From: Acidobacteriota bacterium
GTDB lineage: Bacteria > Acidobacteriota > Terriglobia > Acidiferrales > UBA7541
Length of the DNA: 64,000 bases
Reading direction: 5' to 3'
Assembly: GCA_003224055.1 (NCBI GenBank)
Contig: QHYE01000063.1
Span: 1-64,000, forward strand
The notes beneath the pieces were generated by a model. That model ran no database searches, was not told the DNA's origin, and was given only the letters and a program-made list of their open reading frames with translations. Below are positions 44,818 to 52,709 of this stretch, one piece after another (positions within the stretch are counted from its first letter, which is position 1; every line of letters starts with the position of its first letter). The translations under genes were made by a program, and so were the position numbers.

Positions 44818-45591
44818 ATGAAAACAAGAACATGGATCACGGGCACCTGTTTGCCGGCTGCGTTGGGGCTCGCCCTGCTCGCAGGGTGCGGCAAAAAAGA
44901 ATCCGCGGAAGAGCAGCCCCCGGCGGCTCCCGCCTCGGCCCCCGCCGCCGCACCGATTGACCCAGCCACGGCTGCCGTCGTCGTCGGCGTTGTGAAACTC
45001 GATGGCGCCGCGCCGAAGGCCGCCAAGATTGACATGAGCCAGGACCCCGCCTGCAAGGGCGCGAACGTGGCCGAAAATGTCGTCGTCTCGGACGGCCATC
45101 TCGCGAACGTTTTCGTCTACGTCAAGGAAGGCCTGGGCAACCGCGCCTTCGACGTTCCCAAGGAAGCCATTAAGCTCGATCAGAGCGGCTGCCGCTATCA
45201 CCCGCACGTGATGGGAGTGGTCGCCGGCCAGACCATATCGATCATCAACAGCGATCCCACCACACACAATATCCATCCCACTCCGAAGGACAACCGCGAG
45301 TGGAACGAATCCCAACCCCCGAAGGCTGCCGCTCTCGAAAAGTCTTTCGCGCGCGAAGAAATCATGCTGCCCGTGAAGTGCAACCAGCATCCATGGATGA
45401 GGATGTTCGTCAACGTCTCGAAGAGTCCTTTCTTCGCGGTCACCGGGCCGGACGGCAAATTTGAGATCAAGGGCCTGCCTCCCGGCGATTACACGATCGC
45501 GTTCGTCCACGAAAAGTTTGGCGAGCAAACGCAGAAAGTCACCTTGGCCGCCAAGGACAGCAAGACCGTGGACGCGATGTTCAAGCCCTGA
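44818..45591 (+). CDS. Cupredoxin-like lipoprotein of the bc operon
   Basis: A 257-residue lipoprotein: signal MKTRTWITGTCLPAALGLAL with the lipobox LLAGC (Cys24), then an Ala/Pro-rich linker. The central domain has GCRYHPHVMGVVAGQTISII and DPTTHNIHP followed by VKCNQHPWMRMF. A His plus C-x2-H-x2-M layout is that of a type 1 copper site. The C-terminal part (GPDGKFEIKGLPPGDYTIAF) is a carboxypeptidase regulatory-like sandwich. It could shuttle electrons from the octahaem cytochrome to the oxidase CuA site, but that is inferred from position and ligands. Confidence 0.82.
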   Translation: MKTRTWITGTCLPAALGLALLAGCGKKESAEEQPPAAPASAPAAAPIDPATAAVVVGVVKLDGAAPKAAKIDMSQDPACKGANVAENVVVSDGHLANVFVYVKEGLGNRAFDVPKEAIKLDQSGCRYHPHVMGVVAGQTISIINSDPTTHNIHPTPKDNREWNESQPPKAAALEKSFAREEIMLPVKCNQHPWMRMFVNVSKSPFFAVTGPDGKFEIKGLPPGDYTIAFVHEKFGEQTQKVTLAAKDSKTVDAMFKP

Positions 45592-45606
45592 GGCACGCTG
45601 CAAAGG

Positions 45607-45657
45607 CAGTTGTCATTCTTCGTGCATCGGGCAAGGATGCACGAAGAATCTCAACTG
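45607..45657. repeat. Long hairpin inside the bc operon
   Basis: ATTCTTCGTGCAT and ATGCACGAAGAAT pair perfectly over 13 bp around a 9-base loop, with an outer CAGTTG/CAACTG pair. It lies between the lipoprotein and the small membrane-protein gene. No T-tract follows, so it is more likely an mRNA processing or stabilising element, or an intergenic repeat unit, than a full terminator. Confidence 0.7.
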
Positions 45658-45736
45658 TAGATTTTGTAAGCACGCGCGTTCGAGATTATCGGGCCACGAC
45701 ACGTACCGTCGCGATGCACGAACATGAGGAGGGCTA

Positions 45737-45979
45737 TTGCGCTCCGTGATGCTCTTGATTTCTATTCTGCTCGGTCTCACCCCTTTAGCGGGGATCGGCT
45801 GGATCATCTACACCGGAACGATGACCACGGTGGACGGCCTGTTCGAAATTCTGATCATGCTGAGCATCTCCGGGGTTTTCTTCTTGAACGTGTTCTGGGA
45901 ACTCCGCGATCAGGGCCTCTTCGGAAAAGGCAAAGCTGCGGAGCCTGCTAAACCATCTTCATCCTCCGACGAGGGTTAG
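45737..45979 (+). CDS. Small two-helix membrane protein of the bc operon
   Basis: An 80-residue protein with two hydrophobic helices (MLLISILLGLTPLAGIGWII and LFEILIMLSISGVFFLNVFW) and a charged Ser-rich tail. I use the TTG at 45737 because AGGAGG is four bases upstream; an ATG at 45749 is the alternative. No family is recognised. Its place between the lipoprotein and the HEAT protein suggests an accessory subunit of the complex. Confidence 0.68.
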   Translation: MRSVMLLISILLGLTPLAGIGWIIYTGTMTTVDGLFEILIMLSISGVFFLNVFWELRDQGLFGKGKAAEPAKPSSSSDEG

Positions 45980-45994
45980 AGACCCGCAATAGCC

Positions 45995-46906
45995 ATGGCC
46001 AGCCCACCGTTCGCTCCGAAGGCCGGCGATCCGCCGGAAATCATCGCGGAAGACTCCGTAACAAAGGCTGCCTCCCCGCCGCATCACAAAATGTCCGCGC
46101 GCAGCCGCTTCCTCATTTTTTTCACCGCCTGGCTGATCGTGCTAATGCCCTTTTTGTTCTGGTGGAACACCTGGTTCGGCCGCCGCCTCACAGACAAGCA
46201 AGTCACCGAATTCCTCAACGACGAAAAGCATCCGCGCCACATCCAGCATGCGCTTGTGCAATTGGGTGAGCACATGGGCCGCCGCGACCCAGTTGCGGCG
46301 CCCTGGTATCCCGAACTGATCCGTCTTTCCTCGCATCCAGTCGAGGAAGTGCGCAACACCGATGCCTGGGTCATGGGCCAGGACACTTCGGCTCCTGGTT
46401 TTCACGAGGCTCTTCTAAAAATGTTGAACGATTCTTCGCCGATGGTGCGCGGAAACGCCGCGCTTTCGCTGGTGCGTTTCGGCGATTCCTCCGGCCGCGC
46501 GCAAATCGTCGCTCTCTTGCAACCCGCGAAAATCTCCGCGCCCGCTTCCGGCACGGTCACGGACACTGACAAAATAGGCACCGCCATCCACCAGGGCGGC
46601 CTGGTGGCAAAGTTGCAAGACGGCCAACAAACCACCGAACTTCGCTCCCCCATCAGCGGCCGCATTCGCACCATCTCCGTCGCTCCGGGAACGCGCGTCG
46701 CCGCCGGAGCCGAAATCGCCACGGTAGACCCCGGCGACGAACAAGTCTGGGAAGCCCTGCGCGCACTCTATCTCGTCGGCCAGGTGGACGACCTCCCCGC
46801 CATCCGCCCCTACGCCCGTGATCTCCCCGAAATCTCCGGCCGCGTCCGCCGGCAAGCCACTCTGGCCGAAAAAGCCATCCGCGACCGCGCCACCGCCCGG
46901 CCGTAG
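45995..46906 (+). CDS. Membrane-anchored HEAT-repeat protein with lipoyl-like domain
   Basis: A 303-residue protein with one membrane helix (residues about 36-60, FLIFFTAWLIVLMPFLFWWN). HEAT-like helical pairs follow (HIQHALVQLGEHMGRRD; VEEVRNTDAWVMGQD; SPMVRGNAALSLVRFGD). Residues about 178-250 (ISAPASGTVTD; LRSPISGRIRTISVAPGTRV) look like a biotinyl/lipoyl-type hammerhead of the kind in HlyD proteins, and a helical end follows. The lipoyl-type Lys is not seen at the turn. Last gene of the bc run, 15 bp after the small protein; a structural or assembly role is likely but unproven. Confidence 0.72.
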   Translation: MASPPFAPKAGDPPEIIAEDSVTKAASPPHHKMSARSRFLIFFTAWLIVLMPFLFWWNTWFGRRLTDKQVTEFLNDEKHPRHIQHALVQLGEHMGRRDPVAAPWYPELIRLSSHPVEEVRNTDAWVMGQDTSAPGFHEALLKMLNDSSPMVRGNAALSLVRFGDSSGRAQIVALLQPAKISAPASGTVTDTDKIGTAIHQGGLVAKLQDGQQTTELRSPISGRIRTISVAPGTRVAAGAEIATVDPGDEQVWEALRALYLVGQVDDLPAIRPYARDLPEISGRVRRQATLAEKAIRDRATARP

Positions 46907-47001
46907 GGGTCAGCAAGGATTGCTCGCTAGACTTCTCAGCGTTGACACCTGTGCGCTTGCTGCCTAAACTCTCAACTAGAATGAAAATGGGAGGCGCGCC
47001 G

Positions 47002-47229
47002 ATGGCACTGGATTGGTCAAAATGTCCCGCGGTGGAAAGCGTGCCCGGCAGAGTGAGCGGTGCCTGGGTTTTTCGTGGGACGCGCATGCCCGTCGCAGCC
47101 ATCTTTGAAAATCTCGAGGATGGCATGAGTATCGAGGAAATTATGGAACAGTTCGACGTGACGCGGGAACAGGTCACGGCGGTACTCGATTTTGCAGCAC
47201 GAAGCCTCGAAGCTCCAGTTCGACGTTAA
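47002..47229 (+). CDS. DUF433 antitoxin
   Basis: A 75-residue protein from ATG 47002 with GGGAGG upstream. It reads CPAVESVPGRVSGAWVFRGT, RMPVAAIFENLEDGMSIEEI and FDVTREQVTAVLDFAARSLE, the DUF433 domain, a small winged helix-like fold. DUF433 genes commonly precede DUF5615 PIN-like genes and serve as antitoxins. Its stop overlaps the start of the next gene as TAATG. Confidence 0.85.
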   Translation: MALDWSKCPAVESVPGRVSGAWVFRGTRMPVAAIFENLEDGMSIEEIMEQFDVTREQVTAVLDFAARSLEAPVRR

Positions 47230-47558
47230 TGCTCGTCCTCTTTGACCACGGCGTGCCAAGAGGCATTGCCCGTGCGTTGCAACTCCACACCATTAAAACA
47301 GCAAGAGCGCAAGGGTGGGACACGTTGAACAACGGCGCTTTGTTGAAAGCTGCAGAGGACGCTGGGTTCGATGTGCTGCTTACGACCGAGACCAACCTCC
47401 CTTTCCGGCAAAATCTCGAAGGCCGTAAGCTGGCGATCGTGATTATAAGCAAGAATCGATGGAGTCTCGTGCGTCCCACCATGCAGAAGATTGTAGATGC
47501 GGTGAATGCTGCGAAGCCCGGAACCTGTACCGTGATTGAGATTCCTGAGTCGGCTTAG
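47229..47558 (+). CDS. DUF5615 PIN-like toxin
   Basis: A 109-residue protein starting MLVLFDHGVPRGIARAL, with VLLTTETNLPFRQNLEGRKL and IVIISKNRWSLVRP. The Asp in LFDHGVP and the TTETN motif match the acidic sites of DUF5615 PIN-like proteins, though the usual TTD is TTE here. These are likely ribonuclease toxins paired with DUF433 antitoxins. Translation is coupled to the upstream gene by a one-base overlap. Confidence 0.83.
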   Translation: MLVLFDHGVPRGIARALQLHTIKTARAQGWDTLNNGALLKAAEDAGFDVLLTTETNLPFRQNLEGRKLAIVIISKNRWSLVRPTMQKIVDAVNAAKPGTCTVIEIPESA

Positions 47559-47736
47559 CTCTCAAACACCCGATCTTTCCCCACAGCTTCCTGCCCGGCT
47601 CGCGACATCCACTGCCACCGGCTTCTCGGACAGTACCGTTTTGGAACACCCTGACCCTCCGTCCATCTGACGCCCACTTCCCCAGGCCTATAAGCTTATT
47701 AAGGGCTCGGGGGTGTCCTGGGCCGAGGAGGGGGCC

Positions 47737-48930
47737 ATGCTACGCAATCGATTTCTGATTCTGCTGGGCGGATATCTTCTTGCGTCCTCAGCCGCGTGGG
47801 CTGACGAAGTGGGGTACGTGGATTGCACCAACCATCCCGAAGAAATCCAGGTTTTCGCAAAAGCTAGAAGGATTCCCGATCTCGTGGCAACTCTACCCTG
47901 CGGGGAGCGCTTTACGGTCCTGGTCTATGGGTTTGTCTTCTCCCGGGTTCAGACAAGAGACGGAAAAGTAGGTTACATCTACTCGAACCTGATTGCCGTC
48001 GATCGTGCTGCAACCGCCGCGCAACAGGCGGGCTCAACACAATTAGCATCCGCTAAAGTAAAAATCCCGAGTGTGAGTGCGGTAACGCCGCCAAATCAGC
48101 CTGCGCCTGCGCAATCTCAGCCCACCGCGGTTCAGGCAGCCCCGGCAGCCGCACCCGCGTCAGCCGCGCCGGAAACGGCTGCAATTGTCATGCAGCCTGC
48201 TCCACCGGCGCCCGTGGAACCTGTGCCCACCCCTGCTCAACCGTCTCCGGCAGTCGCACCCGCATCGCCCGACCCTGCGCCAAATGCCCCGGAAACGGCT
48301 GCCTCCATTGTGCAGCCAACCCGCAATACGTCTTCACAACCGGAGGCCTCGCGCGTTGAACCCGCAGCACCAGCCATCCGGCCCGCGGACACGCGGACCA
48401 GCTGGGAGAAACCTCGCCCGGGCGGTGTTCGCAGAGCGCCTTTACTGGAACTCTTTGGCGGCTACGCCTTTGCTCGCTTGGACGGTGGTGGCGGAACCGG
48501 GACCAACGTAAACGGCGCAATGGGCTCGTTCGGCTGGAACATAAAACCCTGGTTGCAGATCGTCGCGGACACCAGCTACAACACCGTAACCATCAGCGGC
48601 ACCAAGAATATCCTTTACGGAAATCACTTCGGGGCTCGCTACTTCCACCGTGGACGCAATCGATGGGGCCTGACTCCGTTTGCGGAAGCCTTGGTCGGGG
48701 GATCGCGCGCGGACACCAAAGTCAGCGGGAGCAGTACTTACAATACTTCCCAGAACTGTCTCTCGTATAAAGTCGGCGGAGGGTTGGATATCCACCCCTT
48801 CCGGCACATTGACATCCGTTTGTTCGATGCCGATTATTACCGCACTTCGTTTGGCACGAACGCTCATCAGAACAACTATTGGATTTCTACCGGCATTGTC
48901 ATCCGTCTCTTCGGAGGCGGCTCCGAGTAA
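47737..48930 (+). CDS. Outer-membrane beta-barrel protein with SH3-like N-terminal domain
   Basis: A 397-residue protein from ATG 47737 with GAGGAGGGG upstream. A signal peptide (MLRNRFLILLGGYLLASSAA) leads to a bacterial SH3-like domain (residues about 30-90, PCGERFTVLVYGFVFSRVQT, VGYIYSNLI). A Pro/Ala-rich spacer covers about 100-240, with internal repeats (PAPAAAPASAAPETAAIVMQ, and PSPAVAPASPDPAPNAPETA). The end is an OmpA/OmpW-like barrel (LFGGYAFARLDGGG; DYYRTSFGTN; WISTGIVIRLF). A role in the cell envelope is likely. No partner gene is evident. Confidence 0.75.
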   Translation: MLRNRFLILLGGYLLASSAAWADEVGYVDCTNHPEEIQVFAKARRIPDLVATLPCGERFTVLVYGFVFSRVQTRDGKVGYIYSNLIAVDRAATAAQQAGSTQLASAKVKIPSVSAVTPPNQPAPAQSQPTAVQAAPAAAPASAAPETAAIVMQPAPPAPVEPVPTPAQPSPAVAPASPDPAPNAPETAASIVQPTRNTSSQPEASRVEPAAPAIRPADTRTSWEKPRPGGVRRAPLLELFGGYAFARLDGGGGTGTNVNGAMGSFGWNIKPWLQIVADTSYNTVTISGTKNILYGNHFGARYFHRGRNRWGLTPFAEALVGGSRADTKVSGSSTYNTSQNCLSYKVGGGLDIHPFRHIDIRLFDADYYRTSFGTNAHQNNYWISTGIVIRLFGGGSE

Positions 48931-48960
48931 TCGTCCAGGCGGGCGTAACCGCACGTAGCG

Positions 48961-49008
48961 GGCGAGTTTCGCGTTCTTTGCGTCCCGGTCCTGACCGGGA
49001 ACCTCGCC
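48961..49008. terminator. Hairpin after the barrel protein
   Basis: TCCCGGTC-CT-GACCGGGA (48983-49000) within an outer GGCGAG/CTCGCC pair. The T-rich stretch behind it is short, so an intrinsic terminator is only tentative. No gene is seen in 48931-49134. Confidence 0.35.
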
Positions 49009-49134
49009 ATCTTATCTTGTAGCGCGCAGCACCGCTACGCCCTTCCCCTTCGCCTTCATCCGCACGCTCCTGCTTTGAAGGGCAGCTGCCTTGAGGAACG
49101 CGAGAGCCCCGCATTTGGCCCGCGAGTGATTTGG

Positions 49135-49339
49135 CTAACCGGGATTTTTTGTGGCTCTCGGGTGCTCGGTACAGACATGAGATTTGAACTTCTGGTCGCG
49201 CTGCTGCTCGTAGTTCTCCCTTCATTTCATCGAGCGATCTGCCGGTGATTGTTCCCGAAGGCTTGAACACCCATGCGCATTCGTTGCAAATCCAGCCCTG
49301 GAAATTCTGTCTTTCGACCCATACCAATTTGCGGCGCAT
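49135..49339 (-). pseudogene. Small zinc-ribbon-like protein gene with a frameshift
   Basis: From ATG 49339 the minus strand reads MRRKLVWVERQNFQGWICNE and CAWVFKPSG. After DEMKGE the frame must shift by one base near 49210 to give NYEQQRDQKFKSHVCTEHPR, ATKNPG and a stop at 49135. The combined 67-residue protein has C-x2-C and H-x-C-x2-H ligands like a small zinc-binding protein seen in Acidobacteria. Function is unknown. Either a missing base or a real frameshift explains the break. Confidence 0.6.
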
Positions 49340-49580
49340 CGCAGCCATATGGCACACCTCGAGATTTTGGTGCGGTTATGCTTCTTTGAAAGATGGTGCA
49401 GCTTTAGTCTTCGACGGGGCTGCGGCGGCAAAAACCGCTCCTTTCGTTGCCCTGAGCGAGGTTCTGCCCAAGTCACCGCTTTTTGAACGCACATCAGAAC
49501 CGAGCTGAATACACAAGGCTTGAACAGTAGCGATAGAAAGAGGCCGCTGTCTGTGGGGTAACCAACACTGGCAAGAATTG

Positions 49581-50351
49581 TTATCTCAGCCCGAGGTCAT
49601 CCTCGAACTGGTGAATGACACCGTAGCATTCGCAGGCGGACTTTTCGAGTTTCCTGCGGTTCACGACCTTCACTGCGCCTCGCACGTACTCTATGATTCC
49701 CTTTTTCTATAGCACGGCTGCTGCCAGGCTCACTGTGGATCGGTCCGTACCCATCATGGTCGCGATGAAATCGTGGGTGATCGGAAGCACTCCCAAATTC
49801 ACCCTATCCTGAGTCATCAGCAGCCATCTCGAGAGGCCCTGCTGTATGTCGTGCAGCCGGTTGCAGGCCGCGGTCTGCGCGACTTGCATCCCTTGAAGCC
49901 CCGTATGCCGGCTCAAGATCGTCTGCAACTGCGGAGCCGACCGCAGAATCCGTTCGAGCGAGTTTCCCATCATGCGGAAGCCATCGCCCGCGATTTGGAT
50001 AATTTCGCGCACGGAACTTCTGCTCAAGCCGACCGCCAATCCTGCCCCAACGTGACCCTCGCTGCCCACTACACCCACTTCCACGGTTCGGCCGTCTTTC
50101 GTTACCACCACTTGAGAAACCATTCCCCGGTTCGGGAAATAGACGAACTCGATCTTTTGTGTCGGCTCATGCAGGCTGAGATGATGCGGCAGGTCGATAT
50201 ACGTCAAGTCGGAACCCATCAGCTCGTATTCACTATCGGGCGTCGCCAACAGTACTCTGTTGCTTACTTGCTTTCCCTCGGTGTTGGTCCGTTGGCCCGC
50301 CGGTGCGACTCGAAAGTTTTTCCCGCTCATATCCATCCTGAATGGCACCAA
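49581..50351 (-). pseudogene. Crp/Fnr-family regulator with premature amber codon
   Basis: The N-terminal two thirds is intact (LPHHLSLHEPTQKIEFVYFP; VEVGVVGSEGHVGAGLAVGL) and matches acidobacterial Crp-like proteins. The helix-turn-helix begins at FIATMMGTDRSTVSLAAAVL, where TAG at 49707 ends the frame. Reading through, KKGIIEYVRGAVKVVNRRKL, EKSACECYGVIHQ and a TAA at 49581 follow in the same frame, so a single CAG to TAG change would explain it. The truncated protein lacks the wing of the DNA-binding domain and is probably inactive. The exact start is uncertain; it may lie near VLLATPDSEYELM. The 245 bp upstream hold no gene. Confidence 0.8.
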
Positions 50352-50596
50352 AAGTGCCTTGCATTCACTAGATCGAAATTCATGGGCTATTGGATTTCAT
50401 GTCCATTCGACCAAAACAGGGGGCCAACAATCTGTCCGAAATGGGACAACTCTCAACCCAAAACGGAGGGGGATCCGAATAATGGTCTGAAGGCAAAACG
50501 TCGGGCGAGACTTCCCATTGAAACAAATGGAGTTATGCTGGAGAACGGATTTGGTTTGCGACGCAAACTAGTTTGCGGGTGGCTGATTTTGGTTTG

Positions 50597-50776
50597 TTAC
50601 TTCCTGAAGTAGAGCAAGGGAATGACGTAGAACAGGATCATGCCGAAGGCGATGAGGCACGCAAGGATGCCGAGCCAGGCGAATACGAACGTGCGCTCGT
50701 TCTGGCCGGGAGGAGGGGCGGAGATTCCAAACATGAAGTGGAATCCCCGGAATATTTTTGCGAGAAATTGGATCAT
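50597..50776 (-). CDS. 59-residue single-span membrane protein of the ferredoxin operon
   Basis: Between the ferredoxin gene and 50597 the minus strand carries a complete frame: MIQFLAKIFRGFHFMFGISA, PPPGQNERTFVFAWLGILAC and LIAFGMILFYVIPLLYFRK. It has one hydrophobic helix (FAWLGILACLIAFGMILFYVIPLL) and an amphipathic N-terminus. It follows the ferredoxin stop by 36 bp in the same direction. It may anchor the ferredoxin pair to the membrane, but that is speculation from context. No family is recognised. Confidence 0.68.
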   Translation of the reverse strand: MIQFLAKIFRGFHFMFGISAPPPGQNERTFVFAWLGILACLIAFGMILFYVIPLLYFRK

Positions 50777-50812
50777 GGCGCCCCTGCGGAGATGCGCAGC
50801 GATGGCGGGAGC

Positions 50813-51193
50813 TCAGTACGACATCGGTCCGACTTCTTTTTCGACTTCCGCGATATCGACCATGACGATGGCATCCCACGGACAGCCATCGAGGAAGCAG
50901 CCGTCGGGGCCCTTGCTGAGGCATTTCTTGCAGCCGATGCACAGAATCGGGTCGATCTGGATGCGCCCAAACGGTGGACTGTCTTCGTCCGGCACCCAAA
51001 ACATGCAGTCCTCGACGGGGCAGTATTCCACGCAGGCAGGCGATCCCGCGCACCCGGTGCAGCATTCGGTGATGACAGCGAGTTCTTTCGGTTTCTTCTT
51101 GCGGACGGTGGAGATTCCCTTGGAGCGGGGTTCAAACTTCTGCTCGTCGGGCACCATTCCAGGGGCTTTGACGACTTCCTGCTCAGGGGCCAT
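50813..51193 (-). CDS. 4Fe-4S ferredoxin-like protein
   Basis: A 126-residue protein with two cluster-binding sets of unusual spacing: CCTGCAGSPACVEYCPVEDC in the first and CIGCKKCLSKGPDGCFLDGC-P in the second. An Asp/Glu-rich end follows (DIAEVEKEVGPMSY). The long spacing between third and fourth Cys is typical of ferredoxins of the 2[4Fe-4S] type with an insertion. It would carry electrons in the cytosol. It lies 42 bp downstream of the NuoI-like gene and 36 bp upstream of the small membrane protein. Confidence 0.83.
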   Translation of the reverse strand: MAPEQEVVKAPGMVPDEQKFEPRSKGISTVRKKKPKELAVITECCTGCAGSPACVEYCPVEDCMFWVPDEDSPPFGRIQIDPILCIGCKKCLSKGPDGCFLDGCPWDAIVMVDIAEVEKEVGPMSY

Positions 51194-51235
51194 GGGCGAA
51201 TTATACCTTTGTTTTCAATGTTTTGGAACGCATGT

Positions 51236-51574
51236 TCAACGCGTATACCGCGCCGGTGTCGGGCCCTGTTCGAGCCGGTGCCGGTCCCAGATGGCGCCTT
51301 CGCGCGTAAAATACGCCATCTCGAAATCCTGCGTCAATTCCAGCGCATCCGTCGGGCACGCATCCTCGCAAAGCCCGCAGCACATGCACCGCGAAGTGTC
51401 ATACGTAAAAAAGGTGAGCACCTTGCGCCGCGTCGCGTCGTCCCGCTCCCAGCCCACCACAATCAGGTTCTCCGGGCACGCCAGCGCGCACAAATTGCAC
51501 CCGATGCACAGTGTCTCGCCGGTCTCCGGATTGTTGTTCAGCCGCGGCGCGCCCCGGTACCGCTCCGCCACCAT
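51236..51574 (-). CDS. NuoI-like 2[4Fe-4S] protein
   Basis: A 112-residue protein with CIGCNLCALACPENLIVV and CMCCGLCEDACPTDALEL, two classical ferredoxin motifs arranged as in NADH-quinone oxidoreductase subunit I. The opening ERYRGAPRLNNNPETGETL (RGxPxL) is the conserved beginning of the NuoI ferredoxin domain, but the N-terminal 40-50 residues of full-length NuoI are absent. Other nuo genes are not in the window. It may serve complex I or another membrane oxidoreductase. First gene of a three-gene run. Confidence 0.85.
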   Translation of the reverse strand: MVAERYRGAPRLNNNPETGETLCIGCNLCALACPENLIVVGWERDDATRRKVLTFFTYDTSRCMCCGLCEDACPTDALELTQDFEMAYFTREGAIWDRHRLEQGPTPARYTR

Positions 51575-51777
51575 AGGCCCTTCAAGAAATCAACTTGAAA
51601 CAACCGCTCCAGGAGTTCCCGCATACGCGTAGTTTCTTTCGCCACTACGTCTTTGTCAAGCAACTGTTGTACTAGCGAAATCGGTAATTAGACACAATGG
51701 TCAAAATAGAATTTCTTGTGAATGCAGACGCTGGTTGTGGATCGATGCAGTGAACTCGCGCGCGGAAGTTACCGCGG

Positions 51778-51960
51778 CTATTCCCCGGAGTTGATTTCGT
51801 TGGAATGATTCCAATCAATCGTCGGATCGGAAGCGGGATCGTAAGGAGCATCCTTTGGGGCGTCCTTATCAATTTTCCTTTGCGCGCGCTTCTCTTCCTT
51901 CATCTTGCGCTTCTCGATGCGCTTCATTTCTTTTTGCCGTTTTTGGAATGTGGTCGGCAT
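51778..51960 (-). CDS. Small, highly charged protein
   Basis: A 60-residue protein, MPTTFQKRQKEMKRIEKRKM with KEEKRAQRKIDKDAPKDAP after it. It is Lys/Arg/Glu-rich and predicted to form a helix, possibly binding RNA. It lies 72 bp downstream of the RRM gene in the same direction, which supports a real gene. Function unknown. Confidence 0.6.
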   Translation of the reverse strand: MPTTFQKRQKEMKRIEKRKMKEEKRAQRKIDKDAPKDAPYDPASDPTIDWNHSNEINSGE

Positions 51961-52032
51961 ACGCTCTCCTTCACACCAAAGTGCTGTCCCGGCAACGCCG
52001 GGACCGTCAAACCGTTCACTAAGAAAGGGGAA

Positions 52033-52443
52033 CTACCAGCGCGGCTCGCGCGGCTGCCGCGCGGAATCGCGATAATCTTCATTCGAAAAGCGGTCGCGCC
52101 CGCCGCCGCCCTTGCCCCGTCCGCCGCCCCCACCGCTTGGGCCGCGTCCACCGCTCGGACCGCCAAAACTCTTCGGTCCGCGCGGCGGGCCGCCTTCGCC
52201 CTTCGGCCGTGCTTCGTTGACTTTCAAATTGCGCCCGCCAACTTCTTTGCCGTCCAGTGCCGTCATGGCCTGCGCCGCTTCGGCGTCGTTGGGCATTTCC
52301 ACGAACGCAAAGCCGCGCGCACGGCCCGTCTCGCGGTCCATAGCCATGTGGATGCGCGTCACCTGGCCAAACGGCGCGAAGAGCTCTCGCAGATCGCTTT
52401 CCGTCGTCTGGAAATTCATGTTGCCGACAAACAAACTCTTCAT
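52033..52443 (-). CDS. RRM-type RNA-binding protein with Gly-rich tail
   Basis: A 136-residue protein from ATG 52443 with AGGGAGA upstream. It begins MKSLFVGNMNFQTTESDLRE, with RNP2 (LFVGNM) and, at about residue 44, RNP1 (RGFAFVEM). Residues 85-136 are Gly/Arg/Pro-rich (GGPPRGPKSFGGPSGGRGPS). Such proteins resemble cold-inducible RNA chaperones of cyanobacteria and other bacteria. It binds RNA in the cytosol. Confidence 0.92.
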   Translation of the reverse strand: MKSLFVGNMNFQTTESDLRELFAPFGQVTRIHMAMDRETGRARGFAFVEMPNDAEAAQAMTALDGKEVGGRNLKVNEARPKGEGGPPRGPKSFGGPSGGRGPSGGGGGRGKGGGGRDRFSNEDYRDSARQPREPRW

Positions 52444-52709
52444 CTTGATTCTCCCTGTACTCTTCGAAGCACCACGAGTGCAGGATCCCGGCAACTGCCG
52501 CTTCCCGGACACTACGAGACGTTTACCTAAACTGGCTGAAGTCCATGCAGGCAGCCCCGTGCAGCGCTCCCCCTGCAAAGTCCCAGGCAATCTTGCTTCA
52601 GAAGTCTACCTACTGACATTAACACATTTCGCCGAGAAGCGCCGCACGCTCATTTTGAGCCGGCCCTGGGGCTGAGACGGCGCCGCGAGCCAAGCTCCTT
52701 CTTGAGGAG

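Noticed and set aside
49245-49508. Rightward frame of 87 codons opposite the zinc-ribbon-like gene
   Set aside because: It lies antisense to the recognisable CxxC protein and has no ribosome site or homology that I can see.
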